Shown: in pieces, positions 9,238 through 16,896 of the stretch
Layout of the letters: each line of letters begins with the position of its first letter
How positions within the stretch are numbered: position 1 is the stretch's first letter
Assembly (NCBI GenBank): GCA_910584575.1
Contig: CAJUBG010000009.1
Coordinates: forward strand, 1 to 64,000
Source: an uncultured Dorea sp.
GTDB taxonomy: Bacteria > Bacillota > Clostridia > Lachnospirales > Lachnospiraceae
Direction: 5' to 3'
Length of the DNA: 64,000 nucleotides
The notes under the pieces: model-generated
What the model was told of the DNA's origin: nothing
Database searches by the model: none
Seen by the model: the letters and a program-made list of their open reading frames with translations, nothing else
Program-made: the position numbers and the translations under genes

Positions 9238-11136
9238 TTAGACAGTGCAACCGTCCATCGCCTTCTTAGAAAAGCCAATCTGCTGACGATTCCTCTGTTT
9301 CATCCCAAAGCCCTGCTCCATCCTTTTGGCCGCCGCCTTTATATCGTCTAACGTAAGGGTCATAAGCTCACTTTCCGTATAGGAGTTCTTCTTCTGTGCC
9401 ATGATTCTTCTGGCTGCGAACAGCACAGCATTTTCGAGCAGAGACCTCGCCTCCCTGCCATTTCCAAAATCCTTGTCACCGACTCTTTTCTCAAAAAAAT
9501 CTCTTACAACGAGCTCTGTCTCTGGCTGCGTCTTGTAATTGCTGATTTTCGCAATCCTCAAAAAGATCTGAGCCATCTCCTCTGCGGAATAGGAATCAAA
9601 ATAGAAAGTAGAAGTGATTCTGCTCTTTATTCCCGGATTCGCATCCATAAATGCCTGCATCCGGTTATCCTTCTCAGTAACCTTTTTCCCTCCATAACCG
9701 GCAAATATAATCAGTTTGTCCGTAGAATGCTTCTCAAGCTCTATGATCAACTGTGCGATTGCCTCATTGCCGAAGCTGTCCGTCCTTCCGTCAGACTCAA
9801 CAATCGAATATGCCTCATCAATAATAATCACGTCATATTTTTCAAACAACGCCTTCGTCTTTGGCGCCGAATGTCCTACATACATTCCTTTGAGCTCTGC
9901 ACCGTTGATACAGATAAATCGGTTATCCGGAAGAAGCTTTTCGTCAAACATCATCATTCCCATATACTTTGCAACCGTCGTCTTTGCAGTTCCCGGCGCG
10001 CCAAGCATGACATGTACATTGTGATAATGGCTGCCGCCTATGTTCATTTGGCTTCGCATTTTATTATATTTCATGACATTTATCACGTCATACACCTGCT
10101 GTTTGATATCCTGGATTCCTACCAGATTGGTTTCCATAAGCTTTCTGCCGTCTGTCCCTGTATTTTTATCCGAATTCTCCCTCATGAAATGATCTACAAA
10201 ATCAAAGTCGCTGTTCTGGAAGACAACGTTTTCCAACCCCTCCACATCCTTAAGCGCATATTCGATTATCTTATCCATCATTTCACATACAGCTTTCTTA
10301 TCCACCGAGTTGGCAAGGTTGACTACACGCTCATAAGAAAAGCCCCTCTTTACCTTAATTCCTCTCTGGCTTAGGTTCTGCTTCAATATATTTTTATAAT
10401 AAACCTGCCTGTCACTTTTACCGAAGGATACATTTGCCGCATCCGCCGCATAGGACAGGATGAAATTATTCTGCAGGGCAAGGAAATGTGCTGTATCCAT
10501 ACTTTCAAAGGGTAAATTATCCATAAATCCTGTGCCTTCATTTTCAAGGAACAGTACGAATACGTTTCGGTTCTTTGCAAACAGGTTGAGTATATCCATG
10601 CATCCGAAGCTGGCACTATCCTTTTCGATGACAATACATATGGACTCTTTGCGGCAGGAGCGCCAATATGGCTGATGCTTACTCTTGTTCTGCGCCTGCG
10701 CCATCATGAAGCCTTCATTTCCAAATGGTATGGTATCGTCTCTTAGAAAATCTGCAATCTCAGAAATCGGGATAACCGGTATCTTCATCCTTGACTCATG
10801 CCATTCCCTTCCATCTTTAAATGCATCGTCACAATCAAAAAACATCTCATCCTCGTAAATTCTCCTTTCCTTCAGGTGCATTGCCAGGTAGGTGATGGCC
10901 ATAAGCCCCATTTCTGAGGAATCTGCTGACAGGGAAACCACCCTGGAAATCCTTTTCTTTTGGGTTAGCCTTGCAATCTCATGGAACTGTACCCCGCCCT
11001 TTTTGATATCCTCCTTCAGAGAATATTGTTCAAAGTCTGCGGGCAGCTTCAAATATGTAACCTTTTCACTGACCTCATTGTTCAAATATTCAATCTTTAC
11101 AGGCGCTTTCACCAGTATTTTTTTCTTATCCGCCAT
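9238..11136 (-). CDS. CbbX/SpoVK-type AAA+ ATPase of the HicB/McrBC-like island
   Basis: A 632-residue protein with a good C-terminal AAA+ domain of the CbbX/SpoVK/EccA type. Walker A GAPGTAKTT is at 379-387, Walker B VIIIDEA near 436-442, sensor-1 IIFAGYGG near 476-483, and an arginine finger in PGIKSRITS near 506. The N-terminal 300 residues are not assigned. They show the order VVSLSADSSEMGLMAI, CIVIEKDSASFG, FVLFLENE and a helical lid-like segment, which may be a decayed first AAA domain (inference). Ribosome site GGAGGG precedes the ATG. Its promoter carries the palindromic operator shared with the hicB operon 5 kb away, which ties it functionally to that operon. SpoVK itself is a sporulation protein; nothing here suggests a sporulation role. 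Confidence 0.85.
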   Translation of the reverse strand: MADKKKILVKAPVKIEYLNNEVSEKVTYLKLPADFEQYSLKEDIKKGGVQFHEIARLTQKKRISRVVSLSADSSEMGLMAITYLAMHLKERRIYEDEMFFDCDDAFKDGREWHESRMKIPVIPISEIADFLRDDTIPFGNEGFMMAQAQNKSKHQPYWRSCRKESICIVIEKDSASFGCMDILNLFAKNRNVFVLFLENEGTGFMDNLPFESMDTAHFLALQNNFILSYAADAANVSFGKSDRQVYYKNILKQNLSQRGIKVKRGFSYERVVNLANSVDKKAVCEMMDKIIEYALKDVEGLENVVFQNSDFDFVDHFMRENSDKNTGTDGRKLMETNLVGIQDIKQQVYDVINVMKYNKMRSQMNIGGSHYHNVHVMLGAPGTAKTTVAKYMGMMMFDEKLLPDNRFICINGAELKGMYVGHSAPKTKALFEKYDVIIIDEAYSIVESDGRTDSFGNEAIAQLIIELEKHSTDKLIIFAGYGGKKVTEKDNRMQAFMDANPGIKSRITSTFYFDSYSAEEMAQIFLRIAKISNYKTQPETELVVRDFFEKRVGDKDFGNGREARSLLENAVLFAARRIMAQKKNSYTESELMTLTLDDIKAAAKRMEQGFGMKQRNRQQIGFSKKAMDGCTV

Positions 11137-11183
11137 CTTAATTCCCTCCGTCTATTTTCTTCGTCTATTTCCTTTCAACCGTT

Positions 11184-11222
11184 TTATAATACGTATTATA
11201 ACACGTGTTGTATTAATGTCAA
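11184..11222 (-). promoter_or_regulatory. Promoter with palindromic operator upstream of the AAA+ gene
   Basis: Minus-strand consensus promoter: TTGACA (11217-11222), 16-base spacer, TATAAT (11195-11200). The spacer holds the palindrome AACACGTGTT (11200-11209), and the -10 region overlaps the perfect 18-base palindrome TTATAATACGTATTATAA (11184-11201). Read on the minus strand, 34 positions align with the hicB promoter at 16191-16244 with 28 identities and the same promoter spacing. This is best explained as one repressor, probably HicB, controlling both. Confidence 0.8.
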
Positions 11223-11253
11223 TCCTAAAATAGTAAAATTCTGTCTTCTTTTC

Positions 11254-11282
11254 TTGACGTTCCTCTCCATTCTACTTATAAT
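11254..11282 (+). promoter_or_regulatory. Promoter of the hicA-like gene
   Basis: TTGACG (11254-11259) and TATAAT (11277-11282) with a 17-base spacer, reading right toward the hicA-like gene. It is divergent from the AAA+ gene promoter; the shared palindromic operator lies 32 bases upstream of this -35 box, not within the promoter. Confidence 0.75.
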
Positions 11283-11341
11283 AAAATTATCCATATGAAT
11301 CCCCTATGTTACTGTCAATAAAAGAACAAAGGAGGCTGCAT

Positions 11342-11536
11342 ATGGATTTCAGACAGGTCGAGAACATCATCACCAGAAACGGCTGGATTTTAATCCGGAC
11401 CTTAGGGAATAGCCGCCAATATAAAAAACCCGGCTGCGAAAAGGCCGTGGTTATCACGGATTACGGCAGACAGGATATTCCAATCGGTGTTGTAAGACAT
11501 CTCGAAAAATTAACCGGACTGTCTCTTGAGAGATAG
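11342..11536 (+). CDS. HicA-like small protein lacking the catalytic histidine
   Basis: A 64-residue protein with the HicA fold signature: MDFRQVENIITRNGWILIR at the start and DIPIGVVRHLEKLTGLS at the end, matching the IPxGxxxxIxKxxGL end of HicA mRNA interferases. In active HicA toxins the motif GSHxxF/Y carries the catalytic His. Here it reads GNSRQY, so Ser replaces His, and toxicity by the usual mechanism is unlikely. The start has AAAGGAGG eight bases upstream. The gene is transcribed divergently from the AAA+ gene and convergently with the McrC-like gene, and is separated from the HicB-like gene by 4.3 kb rather than being next to it. It may have become an accessory or anti-repressor subunit (inference). 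Confidence 0.8.
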   Translation: MDFRQVENIITRNGWILIRTLGNSRQYKKPGCEKAVVITDYGRQDIPIGVVRHLEKLTGLSLER

Positions 11537-11547
11537 TCCGGTTTTCC
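11512..11547. terminator. Bidirectional terminator between hicA-like and McrC-like genes
   Basis: Stem AACCGGACT (11512-11520) pairs with AGTCCGGTT (11535-11543), with an inner TCTC/GAGA helix and a TTGA loop, followed by TTTTCC on the plus strand. Read from the other side it is followed by AATTTTTC. It overlaps the end of the hicA-like gene and serves both convergent genes. Confidence 0.8.
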
Positions 11548-11562
11548 GTTACCCAAATAGGC

Positions 11563-13989
11563 TTAAACAAAGGGAAGTTCTTCATCCTCCTCTACCGAAT
11601 CCGAACCCGGTGCAAGCTGCCTGCATTTCGGGCAGGAAACATTCCAACACGCTTTTTTGTCTTTTCCTACCCATTGTCCAAGATAATTTTCCACATGTTT
11701 TCCTATTTTAATCTCTTTTTTATGGGAAGGACACCTGTAATTCCCGCAGTGTGTTTCAACCGTAAACTTCCCACATTCTTTATTCGTACAGGTAATATGA
11801 TATTTATAATTTCCTCTCCCTGTATTTTTAGCTGCAATATTTACGTCGCTTCCGCATATCCAGCACCTGGCTCTATATAGACCGAACGTCTGCTCCATAA
11901 TCATCCGAATAAGATATGGCAGATTATTCATCTTTGGATTCGCTGCCACAATTCCCAGCCGGTTCTCATGATTGTCATTTCCACTTTTCCATGTGACCCA
12001 GTCAAGGAATCCAGATTCTGATACCCTCCAATTATTTTCTCTGCACTTGGGCAGCCACAGCCTGTCTGCAAGTTCATCCGGATATGCCCCAAGATAGCTG
12101 TTGGGATCATAGGTTACCTGTACTTTTTTATCATCAAGGCTAATTTCTGCAGGGGCTATGGTATCCGTACTGCCATGGATAATAAAAGAGCCGTCAATAC
12201 AGTCCTTCGGAGGGCGATTTAATCCAAATTCCTGGCTCATATCAACCCCATGCCCCATCTCCCATATATATTTTTGAAACGCTACTTCACAGAGCTCCTG
12301 CATACCATCATATAGTTGGTTTCCCTTGTATTTGGCATCCAATACGTACACGCCAACTTTCCCGCACGTCTCTATTTTCATGATAATATCCGGTGTAAGA
12401 GACGACTTCTCATACATGGCGTTGGGATTTTTCCCATTCTTTCTAGGGGCAAATATTTTATCCGCCTTAAGCTTCTTTCTGTCTATTTTAATTTTACGCT
12501 CATACCAGATCTTGACATCCATGGGCTTTCCTTCAGCCTTTCCGGTCAGTGCAAATAATACGCCGCTAAGTTCTCCACCGTTTAATACATCATGAATATA
12601 ATCGATCAATCCGTCGATGCCTGACAGCCCTTCATGATTCTGAAGTTCAAATCCATAATTCTGGATAAAAATCTGAACCAATTTAAGGCAAACCCATTTT
12701 TCATAAAGCTCTGACAGCTTCGCAACCTGGAATTCATCCTCTATATCCTCAGTATAAAAATCGATTCCTTTCATTTTTTCATCATCTGCCAATATCAGAT
12801 CATACATTCTCTGATAAGCCGGATGGAAAGCAAACAGATTCGAGGTCTTCGCAGGAGTTGTCACCGATTTTACAGCCTTCATAAGCGGTCTTCTCCCCAC
12901 CTCATTAAGCTTCAGCTCTAACTCCGTCCATTTTTTATTAAGCTCTTTTTCATCCCCTAGTTTTTCGTCCAAATCTGCAAGCAGGTTTCTGCTGGTCAAA
13001 GCCTCCTGGTAAAATCCCATGTCCTCATTTTTATATTTCATTCGCTCTTTTAACTCAACATCGCTGAGGTCCAGGTTATTCTCAAGCCTTTTCTGCTCAT
13101 TTTTAAGCGCAAGAATTCCCATATCCCTGCGGATTCTGACCAGGCTTTTCAAACGCTCAAGATGAGTCTTTATGGCACGGTGCTCAAATGTATCAAAATC
13201 TTCCCTGTATGAAACTGCAGTCACTTTATCTTTATGAAAAATTTTATGCTCAATTAATGCCTTGGAGGACATTTTCCTTATCATATGAAAAGATTTTTTC
13301 ACATAAAATGGCTTAAGGCCAGGCCTGGCATCTTCTTCAAGGATATCAAAGGCATCGCAAAATTTTTCCACCATACGCTCCGTCTGTTTCAACAAATTTT
13401 CGGTCCAGCTCATTGCCATAGTCATAGAGCTTTTCTCGTCGATACAAAGCTGTTGTTCCATCGACACCAAATCCAACACAAGCTCTTTATAAAAATCCTT
13501 GTCTTCATCCATATTCTTTGATACCAGATTCATGAATTCTTCTCTGCCGTCTGTAAAATGAATCTGTATTGTATCTTTGCCTATGGTATTATAATGCCCT
13601 CCGATTGTTTCCTGATAAAATCCCCTGTACCTATTTTTGGCCCAATGCCTTGGCGGAATAAAGTATGTAAGCCCTGCCTCAGTATCGGCATATTTTTGAT
13701 ACCTGTAGCCCTGCGCCTTAGTCTCAACAAATGCAACCGACCCAGATTGCTTTTCTGACATCTTAAGGGCAATATCCACATTTTTATACTCATCATCAAT
13801 CTTGGCTCTTAAGTAGGGAGAAAGGAGAATCTCACCTCCTTGTGACCATGAGCCGGTCTTTACAAAAAAAGGATAATCCAAGGGGGCTACCTCAGACAAA
13901 GTAACGACGGGCAGCTCTCCGTCAACTGCTTCGGCTCTCAAATCATATTTTGCAAACACAAGAACGACTTCTATGCCTTCCCTTTCCAT
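11563..13989 (-). CDS. DUF2357/McrC-like PD-(D/E)XK nuclease with C-terminal zinc ribbons
   Basis: An 808-residue McrC-like protein. A large N-terminal region with helical segments is followed by the family motif LYEKWVCLKLVQIF (near 428) and a PD-(D/E)XK nuclease core: LTPDII near 532-537, then VLDAKYKG near 549-556, supplying Asp, Asp and Lys of the active site. The last 100 residues contain paired cysteines (CWIC, CTNKEC, CGNYRC, CPKC), consistent with zinc ribbons that could bind nucleic acid. The start is the ATG at 13987-13989 with GGGAG eight bases upstream; an in-frame TTG five codons earlier is less likely. It follows the McrB-like gene by two bases, the standard McrB-then-McrC order of type IV restriction systems. 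Substrate (modified DNA or RNA) is not predictable from the sequence. Confidence 0.85.
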   Translation of the reverse strand: MEREGIEVVLVFAKYDLRAEAVDGELPVVTLSEVAPLDYPFFVKTGSWSQGGEILLSPYLRAKIDDEYKNVDIALKMSEKQSGSVAFVETKAQGYRYQKYADTEAGLTYFIPPRHWAKNRYRGFYQETIGGHYNTIGKDTIQIHFTDGREEFMNLVSKNMDEDKDFYKELVLDLVSMEQQLCIDEKSSMTMAMSWTENLLKQTERMVEKFCDAFDILEEDARPGLKPFYVKKSFHMIRKMSSKALIEHKIFHKDKVTAVSYREDFDTFEHRAIKTHLERLKSLVRIRRDMGILALKNEQKRLENNLDLSDVELKERMKYKNEDMGFYQEALTSRNLLADLDEKLGDEKELNKKWTELELKLNEVGRRPLMKAVKSVTTPAKTSNLFAFHPAYQRMYDLILADDEKMKGIDFYTEDIEDEFQVAKLSELYEKWVCLKLVQIFIQNYGFELQNHEGLSGIDGLIDYIHDVLNGGELSGVLFALTGKAEGKPMDVKIWYERKIKIDRKKLKADKIFAPRKNGKNPNAMYEKSSLTPDIIMKIETCGKVGVYVLDAKYKGNQLYDGMQELCEVAFQKYIWEMGHGVDMSQEFGLNRPPKDCIDGSFIIHGSTDTIAPAEISLDDKKVQVTYDPNSYLGAYPDELADRLWLPKCRENNWRVSESGFLDWVTWKSGNDNHENRLGIVAANPKMNNLPYLIRMIMEQTFGLYRARCWICGSDVNIAAKNTGRGNYKYHITCTNKECGKFTVETHCGNYRCPSHKKEIKIGKHVENYLGQWVGKDKKACWNVSCPKCRQLAPGSDSVEEDEELPFV

Positions 13990-13991
13990 AC

Positions 13992-15773
13992 TTATTTCTC
14001 CCAATATCGAATCATCCCGTGATTCTCTTTCACCTGTTCCTCCATTCGCTCTAACTTACGTTTGGATTTCTCGCATTCATATTTTACAAAAATATTATCC
14101 TTCAAACTTTTTATGGCATTCCTGTTCTCCGTATTATCTCTCATGTCTATCATCGGTAGTATCTTTTCAAGCATAATCTCATCGCATTCTACACAATGAT
14201 CCTCCTCCCATCCAACCCATTGTTCAATATATGAGTCAATCCGGTTGGATACAGACAATTTATTTATATTCCTGACATCCTCCACAAAATCTTTAACAGG
14301 GCTGTCTCCTTGAAGCCTTCTGACCTCAAACCAGTCGGCTCCCACCATCACGGAAACGCCGTCAAGCGCGATTTCTTTCGGCAATGCTTTTTCTTCCTGT
14401 TCCTTTGTTCCACGGGAAATTGCCTGCAATTCTATCAGGCAGCTTCTGTCAATGACCTTGGGACTAATCGTTTTTGTGGTTTCGTCAGTATTCAAGGTGC
14501 CGACAAATCTTACATTCTCTGGAATCGTAAATTCATAGGGATAGTTCACCAAATCCTTTAATATGGCAATATCCTCAAACGTGTCTTTTCCCAGTTTCTT
14601 CCGATTTTCTATATCCTGATTGGCATCTTCCAAAAGCTTTTGGGAATACAGATGCAGGGTGTATGCTTCATCCCAGGTAAATACATTTAACATTTCAGAA
14701 AAATAATATTCAACATTGGACAGGTTCATCTCGTCCAGAAGAATAAGATATAACTGTCCAGGATTCTTCCTTGCGTCCAAAAGGGCATCCAAAAACTGTG
14801 TGGAAAAATATCGCTTATCTGCAATATTGTAAAATCCCAGAAGATCCTCGTTATCTGTCCAGTTGGACTGTACCTGTATACGTATGCATTCTGCCCCAAG
14901 AGCCTCAGCGACTGCGCGCGGGAGACTTGTCTTACCTGTGCCCGGCCTTCCCCACAGAACGATAAGCTGCTGTGTTCTCAATGCATTCATGAAATATCTT
15001 ACCGTAGCTTCTTCATAGTACAGATTCTTTTTTCTCCAAAGATATGCCCATACGTCCTTTATAAGCTCCTTATAGGTACGATAGACATAATCTTTTCTGT
15101 TTTTTTTCAGATTCTTCTCCTCCGAAATAATCCCAAGCGCCACACACTTTCGATACTCCGTTTCAACCGCTTTTCTCTGTATCTTAAGCCTCAAAAGGGC
15201 GGCACGCTCCTTTTTCTGACTCGCTTTCAGTCTCCCAATCTCGCTCTGTTTTGCATCCGCTTTTTTTTGAAGCTCTTTTAACTTCTTCTCCTCCTTCTTC
15301 ATTTTGTCCTGAATGAATACTTCAAACTTTGTAGCACACGAAGCAGAAATAGCTGTCTTTTCGTCAACCCATTCAATATCCCCTGGTGAAAATTGAAATC
15401 CTTGTTTTTTCCATTTTTCCTTTAACAAGTCTGTCAATTTGTTTCTGAAATCCTCATAGGATTCCATCTTTTCTATATTTACTATATCCGGTCCCTTCTG
15501 CGGATCCAGAATAAGCTGTCCCCTGACATAATCCCCTTTTTTAAAAACATTATCCCTCGGACTAAAGGGAATTTCCCAGACAGTGTTTACACCTTTAAAG
15601 ATGTTGGTATTTCTTCCCTCTACGCCATACAGTTCTATAGATATGTTCATAAACGTACTTTCTGCTACCTTTCCGTAAATCGTCCCATTCTCAAGGCCCA
15701 GAATCTCTGTAAGATAGTCTATCTTGCCTTTGTCTGACAGCTTATTATACTGACTTTGTGATATCTTATCCAT
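13992..15773 (-). CDS. McrB-like AAA+ NTPase with N-terminal coiled coil
   Basis: A 593-residue McrB-family motor. Walker A GRPGTGKTSL at 275-284; Walker B with the McrB signature LILLDEMNLSNVEYYFSEML at 343-362; sensor segment FVGTLNTDETT near 423-433; VIDRSCLIEL near 440-449. In true McrB GTPases this last region reads MNTADRS; here it is LNTDETT, so GTP specificity is uncertain. Residues 30-100 may form a small beta-barrel-like domain (GTIYGKVAEST ... VFKKGDYVRGQLIL), and residues about 155-208 are a Lys/Glu-rich coiled coil. Coiled-coil McrBC relatives described as CoCoNuT systems share this kind of layout, but assignment to that group is inference. The start has AAGGAAGG at eight bases. 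It lies 21 bases after the HicB-like gene and is coupled to the McrC-like gene. Confidence 0.87.
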   Translation of the reverse strand: MDKISQSQYNKLSDKGKIDYLTEILGLENGTIYGKVAESTFMNISIELYGVEGRNTNIFKGVNTVWEIPFSPRDNVFKKGDYVRGQLILDPQKGPDIVNIEKMESYEDFRNKLTDLLKEKWKKQGFQFSPGDIEWVDEKTAISASCATKFEVFIQDKMKKEEKKLKELQKKADAKQSEIGRLKASQKKERAALLRLKIQRKAVETEYRKCVALGIISEEKNLKKNRKDYVYRTYKELIKDVWAYLWRKKNLYYEEATVRYFMNALRTQQLIVLWGRPGTGKTSLPRAVAEALGAECIRIQVQSNWTDNEDLLGFYNIADKRYFSTQFLDALLDARKNPGQLYLILLDEMNLSNVEYYFSEMLNVFTWDEAYTLHLYSQKLLEDANQDIENRKKLGKDTFEDIAILKDLVNYPYEFTIPENVRFVGTLNTDETTKTISPKVIDRSCLIELQAISRGTKEQEEKALPKEIALDGVSVMVGADWFEVRRLQGDSPVKDFVEDVRNINKLSVSNRIDSYIEQWVGWEEDHCVECDEIMLEKILPMIDMRDNTENRNAIKSLKDNIFVKYECEKSKRKLERMEEQVKENHGMIRYWEK

Positions 15774-15794
15774 CTGCCAATCCTTCCTTTTCCT

Positions 15795-16172
15795 CTATCG
15801 TATTCCAAGCTCTTTCTTGATGCCTTTTACCAGACATGCCGAAAAATTAACGCTGTTTTCCTTGGCAAGCAGGTCAAGCCACTGTGGTATGGTGACCGTC
15901 TTCTTCACATATACCTCCTTTGCCATATTTCTATAGTACGGCAGCCACACTTGCACATATATAGCGCCTTCCACCAGCGCGGAGGGTCTGGGCGGCTCCT
16001 TTCCCCTGGAAACCAGGTCAATGAGAGTAAGCGCCAATGCCTCCTGGGCGGCCTCGATAAGCTTATCTTCATTTTCCGCAGATACCACCAGCCCTGAAAA
16101 GTCGATAAATTCTAATATGATTTCTTTATTTTCTCTTTTGATAAGTCCAGGGTAAGTGTAATTATTTTTCAT
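15795..16172 (-). CDS. HicB-like antitoxin/repressor
   Basis: A 125-residue HicB-type protein. The N-terminal half is the degraded RNase H-like fold (YPGLIKRENKEIILEFIDFS, then a helix with EAAQEALALTLIDLV). The C-terminal part VKKTVTIPQWLDLLAKENSV with SACLVKGIKKEL looks like a ribbon-helix-helix DNA-binding domain. The start is the ATG at 16170-16172 with GGAGG five bases upstream; the frame extends ten codons further but without a ribosome site. It is the first gene of the operon with the McrB/McrC-like genes, and its promoter is covered by a 48-base palindrome. The likely job is autorepression and repression of the AAA+ gene promoter. Confidence 0.85.
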   Translation of the reverse strand: MKNNYTYPGLIKRENKEIILEFIDFSGLVVSAENEDKLIEAAQEALALTLIDLVSRGKEPPRPSALVEGAIYVQVWLPYYRNMAKEVYVKKTVTIPQWLDLLAKENSVNFSACLVKGIKKELGIR

Positions 16173-16190
16173 CTTGCCTCCATAATTTTC

Positions 16191-16244
16191 AAAGTAAAAC
16201 ACGTATTATAATACTTATTATAATACGTGTTTTACTTTTGTCAA
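16191..16244 (-). promoter_or_regulatory. hicB-mcrBC-like promoter covered by a 48-base palindrome
   Basis: Two 23-base arms (16191-16213 and 16216-16238) are perfect inverted repeats separated by two bases. On the minus strand the promoter TTGACA (16239-16244), 16-base spacer, TATAAT (16217-16222) is embedded in it, so a bound repressor would block RNA polymerase. The arms contain AACACGTATTATAAT, also found with few changes at 11184-11222. The arms are A+T-rich and lack a GC stem, so this is not a terminator for sigH. Confidence 0.85.
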
Positions 16245-16257
16245 TATATTAAATTAC

Positions 16258-16863
16258 TCACTTCTCCGCCCTCAGTATCTTCTCCGTCTTTCCCTTAATC
16301 CTCTGCAGCGCATTGTCAATCGTCTTCGGGCTCTTATCCAAGAGCCTTGCAATCGTCTTATAATCCGTCCCCAGAAGATGGAGATAGAGCACCCGATTCT
16401 CCAGGTCGCTTAAACTTTCCTCTAATTTAATCTCCAACAACTGAGCATACTCTCGGCTGACCAAAAGCTCCTCCGGATTGCTCTCCTGCCCCGCCGCCAT
16501 TGTCTCCATCAAAGAGCCTTGCTCCTCGCTTGACTCATAGAGAGATATGTAGGAATTTAAAGGGCTGTGCTTTTTTCGTTTGGACGCCTCGATTGCCGAA
16601 TACATCTGCCTGGTGATACACAGCTTCGCAAAGCTGTAAAAGGAAGTCTCCTGCTTGGTGTCATAATCCTGCACAGCCTTAAACAGGCCAATCATGCCCT
16701 CCTGAATCAAATCATCATTCTCCCCGCCAAGCAGGTACATGGCGTTTGCCTCCTTGCGCACCAGGTTCTTATATTTCTCCATAATATAGTCAATGATGTG
16801 CCCATCCCCTTCCCTAAGCTTTCCAATCAACTGCTCGTCCGTCATCTGCTCATAGTTTGCCAT
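16258..16863 (-). CDS. sigH: RNA polymerase sigma factor SigH (Spo0H type)
   Basis: A 201-residue sigma-70 family factor close to SigH, which drives early stationary-phase and sporulation genes. Region 2 contains NDDLIQEGMIGLFKAVQDYD and SFYSFAKLCITRQMYSAIEA; region 4 contains LSDLENRVLYLHLLGTDYKT and the recognition helix SPKTIDNALQRIKGK. The order cysS-mrnC-rlmB-sigH is conserved in clostridia and bacilli, which supports the name. It is the last gene of that operon. The HicB promoter lies immediately beyond its stop codon, with no terminator visible between. Confidence 0.92.
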   Translation of the reverse strand: MANYEQMTDEQLIGKLREGDGHIIDYIMEKYKNLVRKEANAMYLLGGENDDLIQEGMIGLFKAVQDYDTKQETSFYSFAKLCITRQMYSAIEASKRKKHSPLNSYISLYESSEEQGSLMETMAAGQESNPEELLVSREYAQLLEIKLEESLSDLENRVLYLHLLGTDYKTIARLLDKSPKTIDNALQRIKGKTEKILRAEK

Positions 16864-16896
16864 ATATGTCTCCGTTCTTAATTGTGAACTAATCCC

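Noticed and set aside
15100..15268. Two A8 runs (coding strand) in the McrB-like gene, possible slippage tracts
   Set aside because: They fall in Lys-rich coding stretches where poly-A codons are expected; the reading frame is intact and there is no second sign of phase variation.
16191..16238. 48-base palindrome as a terminator of sigH or as a recombination site
   Set aside because: It is A+T-rich with no GC stem, and it contains a consensus promoter shared with another palindromic promoter, so an operator explains it better.
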